Source: Peterkaempfera bronchialis
GTDB lineage: Bacteria > Actinomycetota > Actinomycetes > Streptomycetales > Streptomycetaceae
Assembly (NCBI RefSeq): GCF_003258605.2
Contig: NZ_CP031264.1
Coordinates: forward strand, 1,674,001-1,738,000
Direction: 5' to 3'
DNA: 64,000 nt
Shown here: in pieces, positions 1 through 8,439 of the stretch
Layout of the letters: every line of letters starts with the position of its first letter
How positions within the stretch are numbered: the stretch's first letter is position 1
Translations under genes and position numbers: made by a program
Notes under the pieces: model-generated
Database searches by the model: none
What the model was told of the DNA's origin: nothing
The model's input: the letters and a program-made list of their open reading frames with translations, nothing else

Positions 1-543
1 CGGTCGGACCGAGCGGAATTTCGGCAGGCCATGGGACGGTTCTGCACCGGCGTCACCGTCATCGCGTGCGGGACCGGAACGTCCACCGAGGCGATGACCG
101 CCAATTCGCTGACGTCCGTGTCGCTCGATCCCCTGCTGCTCCTGGTGAGCGTGCGGACGAACGGCCGGCTGCACCGGCAGCTGAGTCAGGGCGAGGCGTT
201 CTCCGTGAGCGTGCTGGCGGAGGAGCAGCAGCAGCTGTCCGGGGTCTTCGCCCGCCAGGACCGGCCCCGTGGCATCGCGGCCTACGAGCGGCTCGGCCGC
301 TGGACCGGAGCCGGTGGCACCGCGCTGGCCGCAGGGTCGCTCGCCGCGTTCGAGTGCACCGTCGAGGCCGCCTATCCCGGCGGCGACCACACCCTCTTCC
401 TGGGCCGGGTGACCTCCGTCCACCAGGGGCGGACCACGGACCGGCCGCTTGTGTTCTACGCGGGCGGCTATCCCCGGCTCACCGACCAACGTCCCGTGCC
501 CGCCCTGAGCAGGCCACGCGAGGTGGAGAGCACCCATGTCTGA
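1..543 (+). CDS. Flavin reductase family protein, 5-prime end outside window
   Basis: The frame is open from the first base, and the codons before the first ATG (base 31) read like the conserved start of HpaC/ActVB-type flavin reductases (FRQAMGRFCTGVTVI). The true start therefore lies upstream. These small enzymes reduce FMN or FAD with NAD(P)H and pass it to a partner monooxygenase. The visible 180 residues include the TAMTANS-like FMN-binding strand region (EAMTANSLTSVSLDP) and the C-terminal LVFYAGGY motif. The gene overlaps the next monooxygenase by 8 bp, and a luciferase-like monooxygenase lies two genes on. Either could be the recipient of the reduced flavin. Confidence 0.85.
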   Translation, partial: RSDRAEFRQAMGRFCTGVTVIACGTGTSTEAMTANSLTSVSLDPLLLLVSVRTNGRLHRQLSQGEAFSVSVLAEEQQQLSGVFARQDRPRGIAAYERLGRWTGAGGTALAAGSLAAFECTVEAAYPGGDHTLFLGRVTSVHQGRTTDRPLVFYAGGYPRLTDQRPVPALSRPREVESTHV

Positions 544-1825
544 ACCGTCCGCACCGTCCGAGCCGTCGACGAGGTCCGCGACCGGTCCCCTTCCGCAGCC
601 GGCTACGGCCGCCGACCCGGATGTCGTCATCGTCGGCGCAGGCCCGGCCGGCCTGCTCCTCGGCCTGCTCCTCGGCCGCCTCGGCCGCCGGGTGCTGCTG
701 ATCGAGCGGGAACCCGCCCCACGGCCCGGCCCCGGCAACGGCATCTGCCCGATCCTGCAGCCCGCCACGCTCGGTGTGCTCGGCGACCTCGGCCTGCTGC
801 CCGACCTGGTCAAGGGCACCACCCCCGTCACCCATGGCGAGGTGATCGCCGCCGACACCGTCGTCGCGGGATACTCCTACGCCGAACTCCCGGGCGCACC
901 GGTCGACTTCGCTCTGCCGACCTCGATCGTCCACCTGCGCGACGTGCTCACCGAGGCCGTCCTCGCCACCCCGGGCGTCGAGATCGTCTATGAGGCCACC
1001 GTGCACGGCCTGCCCGAGCGCGATGGGGCCGATGACGGCCCCCGCGGCCTGCTGCTGGAGACCGCCGAGGGGATGCGTACGCTGCGTCCCTCGCTGATCG
1101 TGGGCTGCGACGGCAAGCGCTCCGCGGTCCGCCGGATGGCCGGGATCTCCTCCGAGATCACCGAGTTCCGCCGGGGCTACCTCGAACTGCGCGTCCCCAT
1201 GCCCGACTTCTGGGGCGGGGTGATGCGCGCCTACTTCACCGCCGACGGCTATATGCTCGGCACCCCGATCGCCGACGACCAACTGCTCTTCGTCTGGATC
1301 ACAGACGAGACGACCGCCGGGCGGGTGGCGGACGGCTCGCTGGCGGAGCTGGTGGAGCGCTATGCGAGCGGCATCCCGGGCGCTGCCGACTGGATCCGCG
1401 CCCACACCCGCGACCGGAAGCAGGTGCGGGAGTTTCCCCACCACATCGTGCGCCCCGAGCGCTGGGTGGCCGGCAACGTCCTGCTCGTCGGTGACAGTGC
1501 GCACGGCGTGCACGTCTACGGCGGGCAGGGGCTGAACCTCTCGCTGCAGGACGCGGCCTGCCTCGCGGACGCCGTGGACGAGGCGCTGACGGCGGGCGAC
1601 ACCGCAGCGCTGCGCCGCTTCGAGGCCATCCGTATGCCGTTCATCTCGGCCTTCCAGGACATGCAGCGGATCCACCTGGCAGCCCTCGCGGAGCGCAGCG
1701 GGCAGCAGGGCGGCGGCCAGGGCGTCGGGCATCTGCCGGAGTTCGCCCCGCTTGCCCTCGGCCAGCCCGAGCTGCGCGCCGCCCTCGCGGCGGCCGGTCG
1801 CCGTCCCACCCGGAACGAGGGCTGA
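536..1825 (+). CDS. FAD-dependent aromatic-ring type monooxygenase
   Basis: A 429-residue class A flavoprotein monooxygenase (PheA/TfdB or UbiH type). A Rossmann FAD motif GAGPAG is at residues 34-39, after a Ser/Pro/Thr-rich leader of about 25 residues. The second FAD motif (VGDSAHG, then GGQGLNLSLQDA) lies near residue 320. Family members hydroxylate or epoxidise aromatic or conjugated substrates using NAD(P)H and O2, usually without a separate reductase. The start ATG overlaps the upstream flavin reductase stop, and the acetyltransferase follows after 4 bp, so this is one operon. A tailoring role in the cluster is inferred; the substrate cannot be told. Confidence 0.88.
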   Translation: MSEPSAPSEPSTRSATGPLPQPATAADPDVVIVGAGPAGLLLGLLLGRLGRRVLLIEREPAPRPGPGNGICPILQPATLGVLGDLGLLPDLVKGTTPVTHGEVIAADTVVAGYSYAELPGAPVDFALPTSIVHLRDVLTEAVLATPGVEIVYEATVHGLPERDGADDGPRGLLLETAEGMRTLRPSLIVGCDGKRSAVRRMAGISSEITEFRRGYLELRVPMPDFWGGVMRAYFTADGYMLGTPIADDQLLFVWITDETTAGRVADGSLAELVERYASGIPGAADWIRAHTRDRKQVREFPHHIVRPERWVAGNVLLVGDSAHGVHVYGGQGLNLSLQDAACLADAVDEALTAGDTAALRRFEAIRMPFISAFQDMQRIHLAALAERSGQQGGGQGVGHLPEFAPLALGQPELRAALAAAGRRPTRNEG

Positions 1826-1829
1826 CCGG

Positions 1830-2687
1830 ATGCCACAGCCGGACTGGCACGGGTACCTGGCCCGCATCGGCTACGAGGGCCCGCTCGACCCCACCCTGGA
1901 GGTGCTCCGCGCCCTGTGCCGGGCGCATGTGCGCAGCGTCCCCTTCGAGCTGCTCGACGGACCGGACGGCATCAAGCCGGAGATCGACACGCAGAGCGTC
2001 TTCGAGAAGGTCGTGGTCCGCCGTCAGGGCGGCTCCTGCATGGAGGTCAACAACCTCTTCGCGGCGCTGCTGACCTCCCTCGGCTATGACGTGACCACGC
2101 TGGCCGCCCGCCCGTGGCTGCCCCAGGACCGGGCTTACACGGAGACCGGCGACCACATGGTCCTTCTGGTGCGGCTCGCCGGCGCCGAATGGCTGGTCGA
2201 CGTCGCCTACTCCCAGTTGACCGCTGTCGAGCCGCTTGAACTCGACGGGACCGTGCGCACCGAGCGGGGCTGGGAGTTCCGGGTGCTCCGCGACGGTGAG
2301 GCGTTCGTCGCGCAGCGCAAGGGGCTCAGTGGCCGGTGGGCTCCGATCCACTGCTTCACGCGCGACCCGAAGGGCGCCGAGCACTTCGGCGAGATCGTCG
2401 AGCTCTATCTCAACCCCGCGAACGACTCACCGATCCTGCACACCCTGATGTGCTCGCGCGTCACTCCGGACGGCAAGGTCACGCTCGTCAACGACCTGCT
2501 GATCGAGGCCGTCGAGGGCGGCGCCGAGCGCAGCAGCAGGGTCGAGACCGCCCATGCCTTTCACCAGGTGATGGAGACGGTGTTCGCCGGCCATCCGCAG
2601 CTGGCCGAGCGCGGAACACGTATCCGGCAGCGCCTGATGGGAGACCACCCCCCAGCCGCACCGACCACCGAGGAGACCATCGTATGA
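1830..2687 (+). CDS. Arylamine N-acetyltransferase / amide synthase family
   Basis: A 285-residue NAT-fold enzyme with an intact catalytic triad: Cys70 (in QGGSCMEVN), His109 (GDHMVLL) and Asp124 (LVDVAY), the spacing expected for the family. The ATG at 1830 was chosen because it gives the normal N-terminus and lies 4 bp after the upstream stop. NATs move acetyl groups from CoA to arylamines or hydrazines. Relatives in ansamycin clusters (for example RifF) release the polyketide chain by macrolactam closure. Placement inside a tailoring operon makes an amide-synthase role possible, but no PKS or AHBA gene is visible here, so plain N-acylation is equally open. Confidence 0.88.
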   Translation: MPQPDWHGYLARIGYEGPLDPTLEVLRALCRAHVRSVPFELLDGPDGIKPEIDTQSVFEKVVVRRQGGSCMEVNNLFAALLTSLGYDVTTLAARPWLPQDRAYTETGDHMVLLVRLAGAEWLVDVAYSQLTAVEPLELDGTVRTERGWEFRVLRDGEAFVAQRKGLSGRWAPIHCFTRDPKGAEHFGEIVELYLNPANDSPILHTLMCSRVTPDGKVTLVNDLLIEAVEGGAERSSRVETAHAFHQVMETVFAGHPQLAERGTRIRQRLMGDHPPAAPTTEETIV

Positions 2688-3892
2688 GCAGGCCGCACAT
2701 CGGCTTCGGAGCCTTTATCTCCCCCCTCCACCCACCCGGCGAGAACCCGACCCTGCAACTGTGGCGGGACCTCGAACTGGTGGAGTGGCTGGACGAACTC
2801 GGCCTGGACGAGGCATGGATCGGCGAGCACCACTCCGGTGGCTGGGGCACCATCGGCAGCCCCGAGATCTTCCTCGCGGCAGCCGCCGAGCGCACCCGGC
2901 AGATCCGGCTGGGCACCGGTGTGACCAGCCTCCCGTACCACCACCCCTTCATGGTGGCCTCGCGGATCGTCCAGCTCGACCACCAGACGCGTGGCCGGGT
3001 GATGCTGGGCGTCGGCGCCGGCTCGGCCCCGGGCGACGCCCACATGCTGGGGATCGACCCCGGCGAGCAGCGCCGGATGACCGCCGAGTCACTGGAGGCG
3101 GTACTCGAACTGCTCGCCGGACGGGGGCCGGTGACCCGGCGGACGGACTGGTTCACCCTGCGCGACGCGCGGCTGCAGCACCGACCGTTCCGCCCCGGTG
3201 GCATCGAGGTCGCGATCTCCAGCGCCGCCTCCCCGCAGAGCATGCAGCTGGCCGGGCGGCACGGGCTGAGCCCGCTGTCGTTCGCCTCGCCGCGGCCCGG
3301 CGGTACCGCGCCGGATCTGGCGCGTCAGTGGGAGTACGCCGAGGAGGCTGCTGCGGCGGCCGGTCGGACCGTACGACGTGCCGACTGGCGGCTGGTCGTC
3401 AATGTCTACGTCGGCGAGTCCCGCCGGCAGGCGATGGAGGAGCTGCGCGAGGGTGCGGCCGCCTGGATGCGGGGCTACTTCGGCGACATCGTCGGCCTGC
3501 CGGTCGATGCGCTGGGCATCGAGCCCGGCGGTGAGATCGAGGCGCTGGTGGAGTCGGGCGCCGCGATCGTCGGTTCGCCCGACGAGGTGGCCGACGGCAT
3601 CGAGCAGCTCCACAAGAGCAGCGGCGGCTTTGGAAAGCTGCTGGTCACCGGCGCGGACTGGGCGTCACGCGAGAACACCAAGCGCAGCTTCGAACGCCTG
3701 GCGCGGTTTGTCGTCCCGCAGTTCAACGGGTCGCTGGAGGGCTTCGAGACCTCCCGTGAGTGGGTGAGGGAGAACCGCACCGAGTTCGTCACCCAGGCGA
3801 TCGGCGCCTTCCAGAGGGCCTTCACGGACTCCGGTGCAGCCGCCCCGAAGCTTCCGCTGCCCGTCCCGGCCACCCCGGAGGAGACCTCGTGA
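2684..3892 (+). CDS. Luciferase-like (LLM class) flavin-dependent monooxygenase
   Basis: A 402-residue TIM-barrel flavin monooxygenase. The N-terminal half has the family signatures (DEAWIGEHHSGGW, RIRLGTGV-type strand, YHHPFMVASR, GRVMLGVGAG). These two-component enzymes use FMNH2 from a reductase, and a flavin reductase heads the same operon. Reactions in the family include Baeyer-Villiger oxidation, hydroxylation and N-oxygenation. The start ATG overlaps the NAT stop (ATGA) and its own stop overlaps the acyltransferase start (GTGA), indicating translational coupling. The substrate is unknown; a tailoring step on the cluster product is inferred. Confidence 0.9.
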   Translation: MSRPHIGFGAFISPLHPPGENPTLQLWRDLELVEWLDELGLDEAWIGEHHSGGWGTIGSPEIFLAAAAERTRQIRLGTGVTSLPYHHPFMVASRIVQLDHQTRGRVMLGVGAGSAPGDAHMLGIDPGEQRRMTAESLEAVLELLAGRGPVTRRTDWFTLRDARLQHRPFRPGGIEVAISSAASPQSMQLAGRHGLSPLSFASPRPGGTAPDLARQWEYAEEAAAAAGRTVRRADWRLVVNVYVGESRRQAMEELREGAAAWMRGYFGDIVGLPVDALGIEPGGEIEALVESGAAIVGSPDEVADGIEQLHKSSGGFGKLLVTGADWASRENTKRSFERLARFVVPQFNGSLEGFETSREWVRENRTEFVTQAIGAFQRAFTDSGAAAPKLPLPVPATPEETS

Positions 3893-5133
3893 GACCCCAC
3901 GTGAGACCCGAGCAGTCCGTACCCAAGGTCGGTGGCCGACTCGACTCGCTGACCGGTCTGCGCTGGTGGGCGGCGCTGCTCGTGTTCGGCGAGCACATCT
4001 CCGCACTCAAGCTGGGCACCCGGGTCGGTGCGGACGAGCGCGGGCCCGCCGACGAGGTGCTGCACTTCTTCTTCGGCACCGGAACCATCGGCGTCAGCTG
4101 CTTCTTCATCCTCAGCGGCTTCGTCCTCGCCTGGACCTACCGGCCGGACACGGACACGGTCCGGCGATTCTGGCAGCGCCGGTTCGCCAAGATCTACCCG
4201 GTGTACCTCGTCTCGACGGTGCTGGCGTTTGTGCTGTTCGCCGGTATGGGCCAGGCGCCCAGCGTGGCCAATGTGGCGCTGCACCTGACGCTGCTTCAGT
4301 CATGGGTGCCCGACCAGGGGCTGTACTTCGGGCTCAACCCGGTCACCTGGTCGCTGAGTTGCGAGGCGTTCTTCTATCTGGCGATGCCGCTGCTCTTCCT
4401 GTGGCTGCGCCGGTCCGGGGTCAGGACCCTGTACCTGGTGATCGGCGCGGCGGTGGCGCTGTCCTTGGTGCTGCCGTACACCCTGGGCGCCCTGGTCGAC
4501 CTCCCCTACCCGGCAACGGAGATGATCCCGACGGGACCGGTGGGCGGTCCCTTCGCATACTGGTTCACCTATGTCTTCCCGGGCTTCCGGGTACTGGAGT
4601 TCGCCGCCGGTGTCGCTGCGGCGCTGCTGGTGCGCAGGCAGGCATGGCGCGGCCCCTCGGTGGCCTGGTCGCTGGTGATCTGCCTGGCGGGCTGGGCGGT
4701 CAACCAGCAGCTTCCGCCCCGGCTTCAGCACGAGGCGGGGACCTTCCTCCCGTTTGTGATGCTGATGGCCGCGCTGGCGGTGGCGGACCTGCAGGGCCGG
4801 TGGAGCCCACTGCGGGGCCGCCGGATGCGCTTCCTCGGTGAGATCTCGTACTGCCTGTATGTGTTCCAGCTGCTGCTGCTCGCCGTGGTGGCCGATGTGC
4901 TGCGCCCCGCGCTCGCCGCCGCCGGAGTGCTCGCCGACAAGGAGGCGGCGCTGCCCGGCTGGCTGGTGGGTCCGGCCGTGTTGGGCTGCCTCGCCCTGTG
5001 CTCGCTGGCGGCCTGGGCGGCCTATCGCTGGGTCGAGGTGCCGATGATGCGACGCCTGCGGCCACGCGTGATGCGACCGGACGGCACCGGCCCGGTCGCA
5101 CCGGCCACGGTCAGCGCCCGTATGCCCGCATGA
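3889..5133 (+). CDS. Membrane acyltransferase, acyltransferase-3 family
   Basis: A 414-residue polytopic membrane protein with about ten hydrophobic helices. It has the acyltransferase-3 hallmark near the N-terminus (LDSLTGLRWWAALLV, then LGTRVG and FFILSGFVLAW) and RRFAKIYPVY after the second helix. Family members move acetyl or other short acyl groups onto sugars, macrolides or cell-surface polymers at the membrane. The GTG start overlaps the LLM stop. As the last gene of the tailoring operon it could O-acylate the product near export. Its 3-prime end overlaps the convergent TetR gene by 23 bp. Confidence 0.88.
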   Translation: MRPHVRPEQSVPKVGGRLDSLTGLRWWAALLVFGEHISALKLGTRVGADERGPADEVLHFFFGTGTIGVSCFFILSGFVLAWTYRPDTDTVRRFWQRRFAKIYPVYLVSTVLAFVLFAGMGQAPSVANVALHLTLLQSWVPDQGLYFGLNPVTWSLSCEAFFYLAMPLLFLWLRRSGVRTLYLVIGAAVALSLVLPYTLGALVDLPYPATEMIPTGPVGGPFAYWFTYVFPGFRVLEFAAGVAAALLVRRQAWRGPSVAWSLVICLAGWAVNQQLPPRLQHEAGTFLPFVMLMAALAVADLQGRWSPLRGRRMRFLGEISYCLYVFQLLLLAVVADVLRPALAAAGVLADKEAALPGWLVGPAVLGCLALCSLAAWAAYRWVEVPMMRRLRPRVMRPDGTGPVAPATVSARMPA

Positions 5134-5791
5134 ATATGCCGATCCCGCGTTCGGCGACTGCGGCGATCGCCTCCTCGTCCAGCGCCACCTGCCCGAGGAC
5201 CGACTGCAGCTGAGCCTCACCGATCAGCAGGGCCCGCAGCTGACGGGCCGCGTCCTCGGCGTCGGGTACGGACAGCCGGCCGGCCCGGTCGAGGAGGGCG
5301 AGCTGCTCCGCGATGGCGCGGATGCTCGCCTCCTGGTCGACGCCCCTCAGCGCGACGCGGAGGGACTCCTCCAGCGGGGCGTCGGCCAGGATGCGCCACC
5401 GCAGGGCGGCCGTGTCATCGCAGAGCATCAGGCGCACCCAGCGGCGGCCGAAGTCGACGAACTGCGCTCTGAGGTCGGCGCAGTCGTGGGCGGCGATGGT
5501 CTCCTTCACCACCGTGCCGAACTGCGCGGCGAGGGGGTCCATCGCGCTCTCGACGACCTTGATGACCAGGGTCTCCCGGTCGCCGAAGTGGTTGTAGAGG
5601 GTCTGCTTCGCGACGTTCGCCTCGGCGGCGATGGCGTCGACGCTGCCGCGTACGAAGCCGTCCCGGATGAAGACGCCTGCCGCCGCCTCCAGGATCTGGG
5701 CCCGGCGATCCCGGCCGCCGTGGGTTCTGCGCGGGCGCGGTCCGGCCGTGCCCGCGCGTCCGGGCCTCGTGGCGCTCTGGGGTTTCGTCAC
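5111..5791 (-). CDS. TetR/AcrR family transcriptional regulator
   Basis: A 226-residue repressor-type protein. A basic Arg/Gly-rich leader precedes the N-terminal helix-turn-helix (QILEAAAGVFIRDGF, VDAIAAEANVAKQTLYNHFG), followed by an all-helical ligand domain. The GTG at 5791 was chosen because frames starting further upstream run through the palindrome at 5839-5859 and would encode non-native sequence. It lies divergent to the MFS exporter, the usual arrangement for a repressor that controls efflux of the cluster product or a toxic compound. The ligand is not known. Confidence 0.88.
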   Translation of the reverse strand: MTKPQSATRPGRAGTAGPRPRRTHGGRDRRAQILEAAAGVFIRDGFVRGSVDAIAAEANVAKQTLYNHFGDRETLVIKVVESAMDPLAAQFGTVVKETIAAHDCADLRAQFVDFGRRWVRLMLCDDTAALRWRILADAPLEESLRVALRGVDQEASIRAIAEQLALLDRAGRLSVPDAEDAARQLRALLIGEAQLQSVLGQVALDEEAIAAVAERGIGIFMRAYGR

Positions 5792-5838
5792 CGGTCTGCC
5801 TCCGCGTCCCGATACCGGCTTGATTTCTGGACGACTCA

Positions 5839-5859
5839 GTCTACTATTCAAATATAGAC
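5839..5859. promoter_or_regulatory. Palindromic operator candidate between TetR and MFS genes
   Basis: A 21-bp imperfect palindrome with outer arms GTCTA and TAGAC and an AT-rich core (TATTCAAATA) in otherwise very GC-rich DNA. It lies 48 bp before the TetR GTG and 57 bp before the MFS ATG, where a TetR dimer could block both promoters. The assignment to the adjacent TetR is inferred from position. Confidence 0.55.
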
Positions 5860-5916
5860 GGCACAGTCCAACTTTCGTGCCGCCCTGACCTTGCTCGTAC
5901 GGAGGGGACTCCTGCC

Positions 5917-7392
5917 ATGACCCGACCCACGCCCCCGGCGGCGGAGCCGGACAGCCGGATCGACGCCCAGCTCTGGTGGCTGTGCGGCGTCCTTGTGCTC
6001 GGTGCTGTGACGACCCTGCTCGACGGGACCATCGTCAACGTCGCCATCGACGCCCTGACGCAGGAGTTCGGCTCCACGCTCGACACCATCCAGTGGACCG
6101 TCACCGGATACCTCCTCGCGCTGTCCATCGTGGTGCCGCTCTCCGGCTGGGCCATGGAGCGCTTCGGCGCCAAGCGGATGTGGCTGGCCGCGCAGGCTCT
6201 CTTCCTGGTCGGCTCGGTGCTGTCCGGCGCCGCCTGGTCGGTGGAGAGCCTCATCGTCTTCCGGGTGATCCAGGGGCTCGGCGGCGGCATGGTGATGCCC
6301 ATGGCGCAGGCCATGCTCGCCCGGGCCGCCGGACCGAGCAGGCTGGGCCGCGTCATGGCCGTGGTCTCCGTCCCCGCCATGCTCGCCCCGATCATCGGCC
6401 CGGTGATCGGAGGAGCGTTCGTGGACGGGCTGAACTGGCGCTGGATCTTCTTTGTGAACATCCCCATCGGCCTGTCCGCCATCGCGCTGGCCTGGGTCAA
6501 GCTGCCCGCCGGGCGGCCCGCCCGGGAGGCCCGGCTCGATGTGCTGGGCCTGCTGCTGCTCTCCCCCGGCCTCGCCCTGCTGCTCTACGGTGCCGCCGAG
6601 AGCGGCAGCAAGGGCTTCACCGGCAGCGGCAGCCTCCCGTACACGGTGGCCGGTGTGCTGCTGCTGGCCGGCTTCGCCGTGCACGCGCTGCGCACTTCCC
6701 GCACGCCCCTGATCGACCTGCGGCTGCTCGCGGACCGCGGCTACTCGGCGGCCGTGCTCACCCAGTTCACCCTGAACGCGGCCGTGTTCGGCGCCATGTT
6801 CCTGCTCCCGCTCTACTTCCAGCTGGAGCGCGGCGACACCGTGCTGCAGGCCGGCCTGATGCTGGCACCGCAGGGCGTCGGCTATGTCATCGCGATGGCC
6901 CTCGTCGGCAAGGCCACCGACCGGATGAAGCCCGGACTGCTGGCGCTGGCCGGCGTGTTCATCGCCCTGCTCGGCACGCTGCCGTTCGCCCTGATCGACG
7001 AGAACTCCAACCAGGCGGTGCTCGCCGCCGCCATGGTCGCCCGCGGTATCGGCGTCGGCGTGGTCACCCTGCCCAGCCTGGCCGCGGCCTACCGCTCCCT
7101 GGCCCCGGCGGCGATGCCTCGGGCGTCGAGCGCCATGAACATCTTCCAGCGGCTGGGCGGTTCCGTCGGCACCGCGGTCGTCGCGGTCGTTCTGCAGAAC
7201 GCCATCACGGACGGCAAGGCTTCCGGGACGCCGCTCGCCGAGTCGTTCAGCCTGTCCTTCTGGTGGGTGTTCGCCTTCACCGCGCTCACCCTGCTGCCGG
7301 TGCTGTTCCTGCCCCGTACGGTCCCGGCTGCCCGGCCGGCCCCGGACGGGCAGGCGTCCCAGCCGGCGGCCCAGAAGACGGCCAACGCGTAG
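5917..7392 (+). CDS. MFS exporter, DHA2 (14-helix) family
   Basis: A 491-residue drug:H+ antiporter of the EmrB/QacA type. It shows the early motif LLDGTIVNVAI in helix 1, motif A-like GWAMERFGAKRMW between helices 2 and 3, and motif C (MLAPIIGPVIGGAF) in helix 5, with about 14 membrane segments overall. A good ribosome site (GGAGGGGA) precedes the ATG. Divergent to a TetR gene with a palindrome between them, it is the likely export or self-protection pump of the neighbouring cluster. Its substrate cannot be read from sequence. Confidence 0.9.
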   Translation: MTRPTPPAAEPDSRIDAQLWWLCGVLVLGAVTTLLDGTIVNVAIDALTQEFGSTLDTIQWTVTGYLLALSIVVPLSGWAMERFGAKRMWLAAQALFLVGSVLSGAAWSVESLIVFRVIQGLGGGMVMPMAQAMLARAAGPSRLGRVMAVVSVPAMLAPIIGPVIGGAFVDGLNWRWIFFVNIPIGLSAIALAWVKLPAGRPAREARLDVLGLLLLSPGLALLLYGAAESGSKGFTGSGSLPYTVAGVLLLAGFAVHALRTSRTPLIDLRLLADRGYSAAVLTQFTLNAAVFGAMFLLPLYFQLERGDTVLQAGLMLAPQGVGYVIAMALVGKATDRMKPGLLALAGVFIALLGTLPFALIDENSNQAVLAAAMVARGIGVGVVTLPSLAAAYRSLAPAAMPRASSAMNIFQRLGGSVGTAVVAVVLQNAITDGKASGTPLAESFSLSFWWVFAFTALTLLPVLFLPRTVPAARPAPDGQASQPAAQKTANA

Positions 7393-7413
7393 CAGCGCCA
7401 CGGTCACGGCAGT

Positions 7414-7446
7414 TCGGCCCGGCCCGCGGAAGCGGAGCCGGGCCGA
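7414..7446. terminator. Bidirectional hairpin between convergent genes
   Basis: Perfect 10-bp arms (TCGGCCCGGC and GCCGGGCCGA) with a 13-nt loop sit in the 71-bp gap between the MFS exporter and the convergent oxidoreductase. There is no clear U tract, as is common in streptomycete terminators. Confidence 0.65.
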
Positions 7447-7463
7447 TGTGTCGGTACCGCCGC

Positions 7464-8432
7464 TCACACCGTGAAGACGATCTTCCCGAAGACCTCGCCG
7501 GACTCCAGGGCGGCCAGCCCCGTCCGTACGCTCGACAGCGGCAGCACCCGGTCCACCACCGGCCGTATCCCGGCGCGTACACAGAAGGCCGCCAGTCGGG
7601 CCAGCTGATCGGCCGTCCCCATGGTCGAGCCCACCACGGACAGCTGGTTGGCGAAGATCCGGCCGAGGTCCGCAGGCGGAAAGCCACCCGTCGTCGCCCC
7701 GGAGACCACCAGCCGGCCGCCGGTGCGCAGCGCCCGCAGGGAGTGCGCCCAGGTCCTCTCGCCCACCGTGTCCAGCACCGCGTCCACCTTGTGCGGCAGC
7801 CGGGCACCGGGGGCGAGCACCAGCTCGGCGCCGATCTCCTCCAGCCTCCGCCGCTTGTCCGGCGACCGGCTCACGGCCCACACCCGGTAGCCTGCGGCCC
7901 GCCCCAGGCTGACCAGTGCGGTGCCGACACCACCGCCCGCACCCTGCACAAGGACGACGGAACCCGGCTCCGCCCCCGACTTCTCGAAGAGCATCCGATA
8001 GGCCGTCAGCCAGGCGCCGGGCAGGCAGGCGGCGTCGGTGAAGCCGATCTCGGGCGGTTTGGGCACCAGGCAGCGCCGTGGGACTGCCACCTGTTCGGCG
8101 AAGGTCCCCGGCTGCTGCACGGAGAGGAACCGGACGGCGGGGTCGCGGGTCTCATCCCCGCCACCGGCCAGCGGATCGCCGATGACCGGGTAGACGATGA
8201 CCTCGTTCCCGCTCTCGTCCACCCCGGCGGCGTCGCTGCCCAGCACCACCGGGAGCTGTCCGGGCAGCACGGCGACACCGCGCAGTGTCCACAGGTCATG
8301 GTGGTTGAGCGCGGTGGCACGGACGGAGACGGTCGCCCAGCCCTCCCGCTGCTGCGGCTCGGGCCAGTCACCGGTACGCAGACCGGCGAGCGGGTCGTCC
8401 GGTACGGACCGCTCGGCGACCACGGCATACAT
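7464..8432 (-). CDS. Zinc-free MDR-type alcohol dehydrogenase / quinone oxidoreductase
   Basis: A 322-residue medium-chain dehydrogenase/reductase. The N-terminal GroES-like domain (ALNHHDLWTLRG, VVLGSDAAGV) is followed by a Rossmann domain with AGGGVG near residue 165. It lacks a clear structural zinc cysteine cluster, pointing to the quinone oxidoreductase or enoyl reductase side of the family. The ATG at 8432 gives the typical N-terminus (MYAVVAE). It starts 7 bp after the KASIII stop, so the two form an operon. It could reduce the enoyl intermediate of the acyl chain built by the neighbouring enzymes; that is inference. Confidence 0.85.
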   Translation of the reverse strand: MYAVVAERSVPDDPLAGLRTGDWPEPQQREGWATVSVRATALNHHDLWTLRGVAVLPGQLPVVLGSDAAGVDESGNEVIVYPVIGDPLAGGGDETRDPAVRFLSVQQPGTFAEQVAVPRRCLVPKPPEIGFTDAACLPGAWLTAYRMLFEKSGAEPGSVVLVQGAGGGVGTALVSLGRAAGYRVWAVSRSPDKRRRLEEIGAELVLAPGARLPHKVDAVLDTVGERTWAHSLRALRTGGRLVVSGATTGGFPPADLGRIFANQLSVVGSTMGTADQLARLAAFCVRAGIRPVVDRVLPLSSVRTGLAALESGEVFGKIVFTV

Positions 8433-8439
8433 TGCCGCC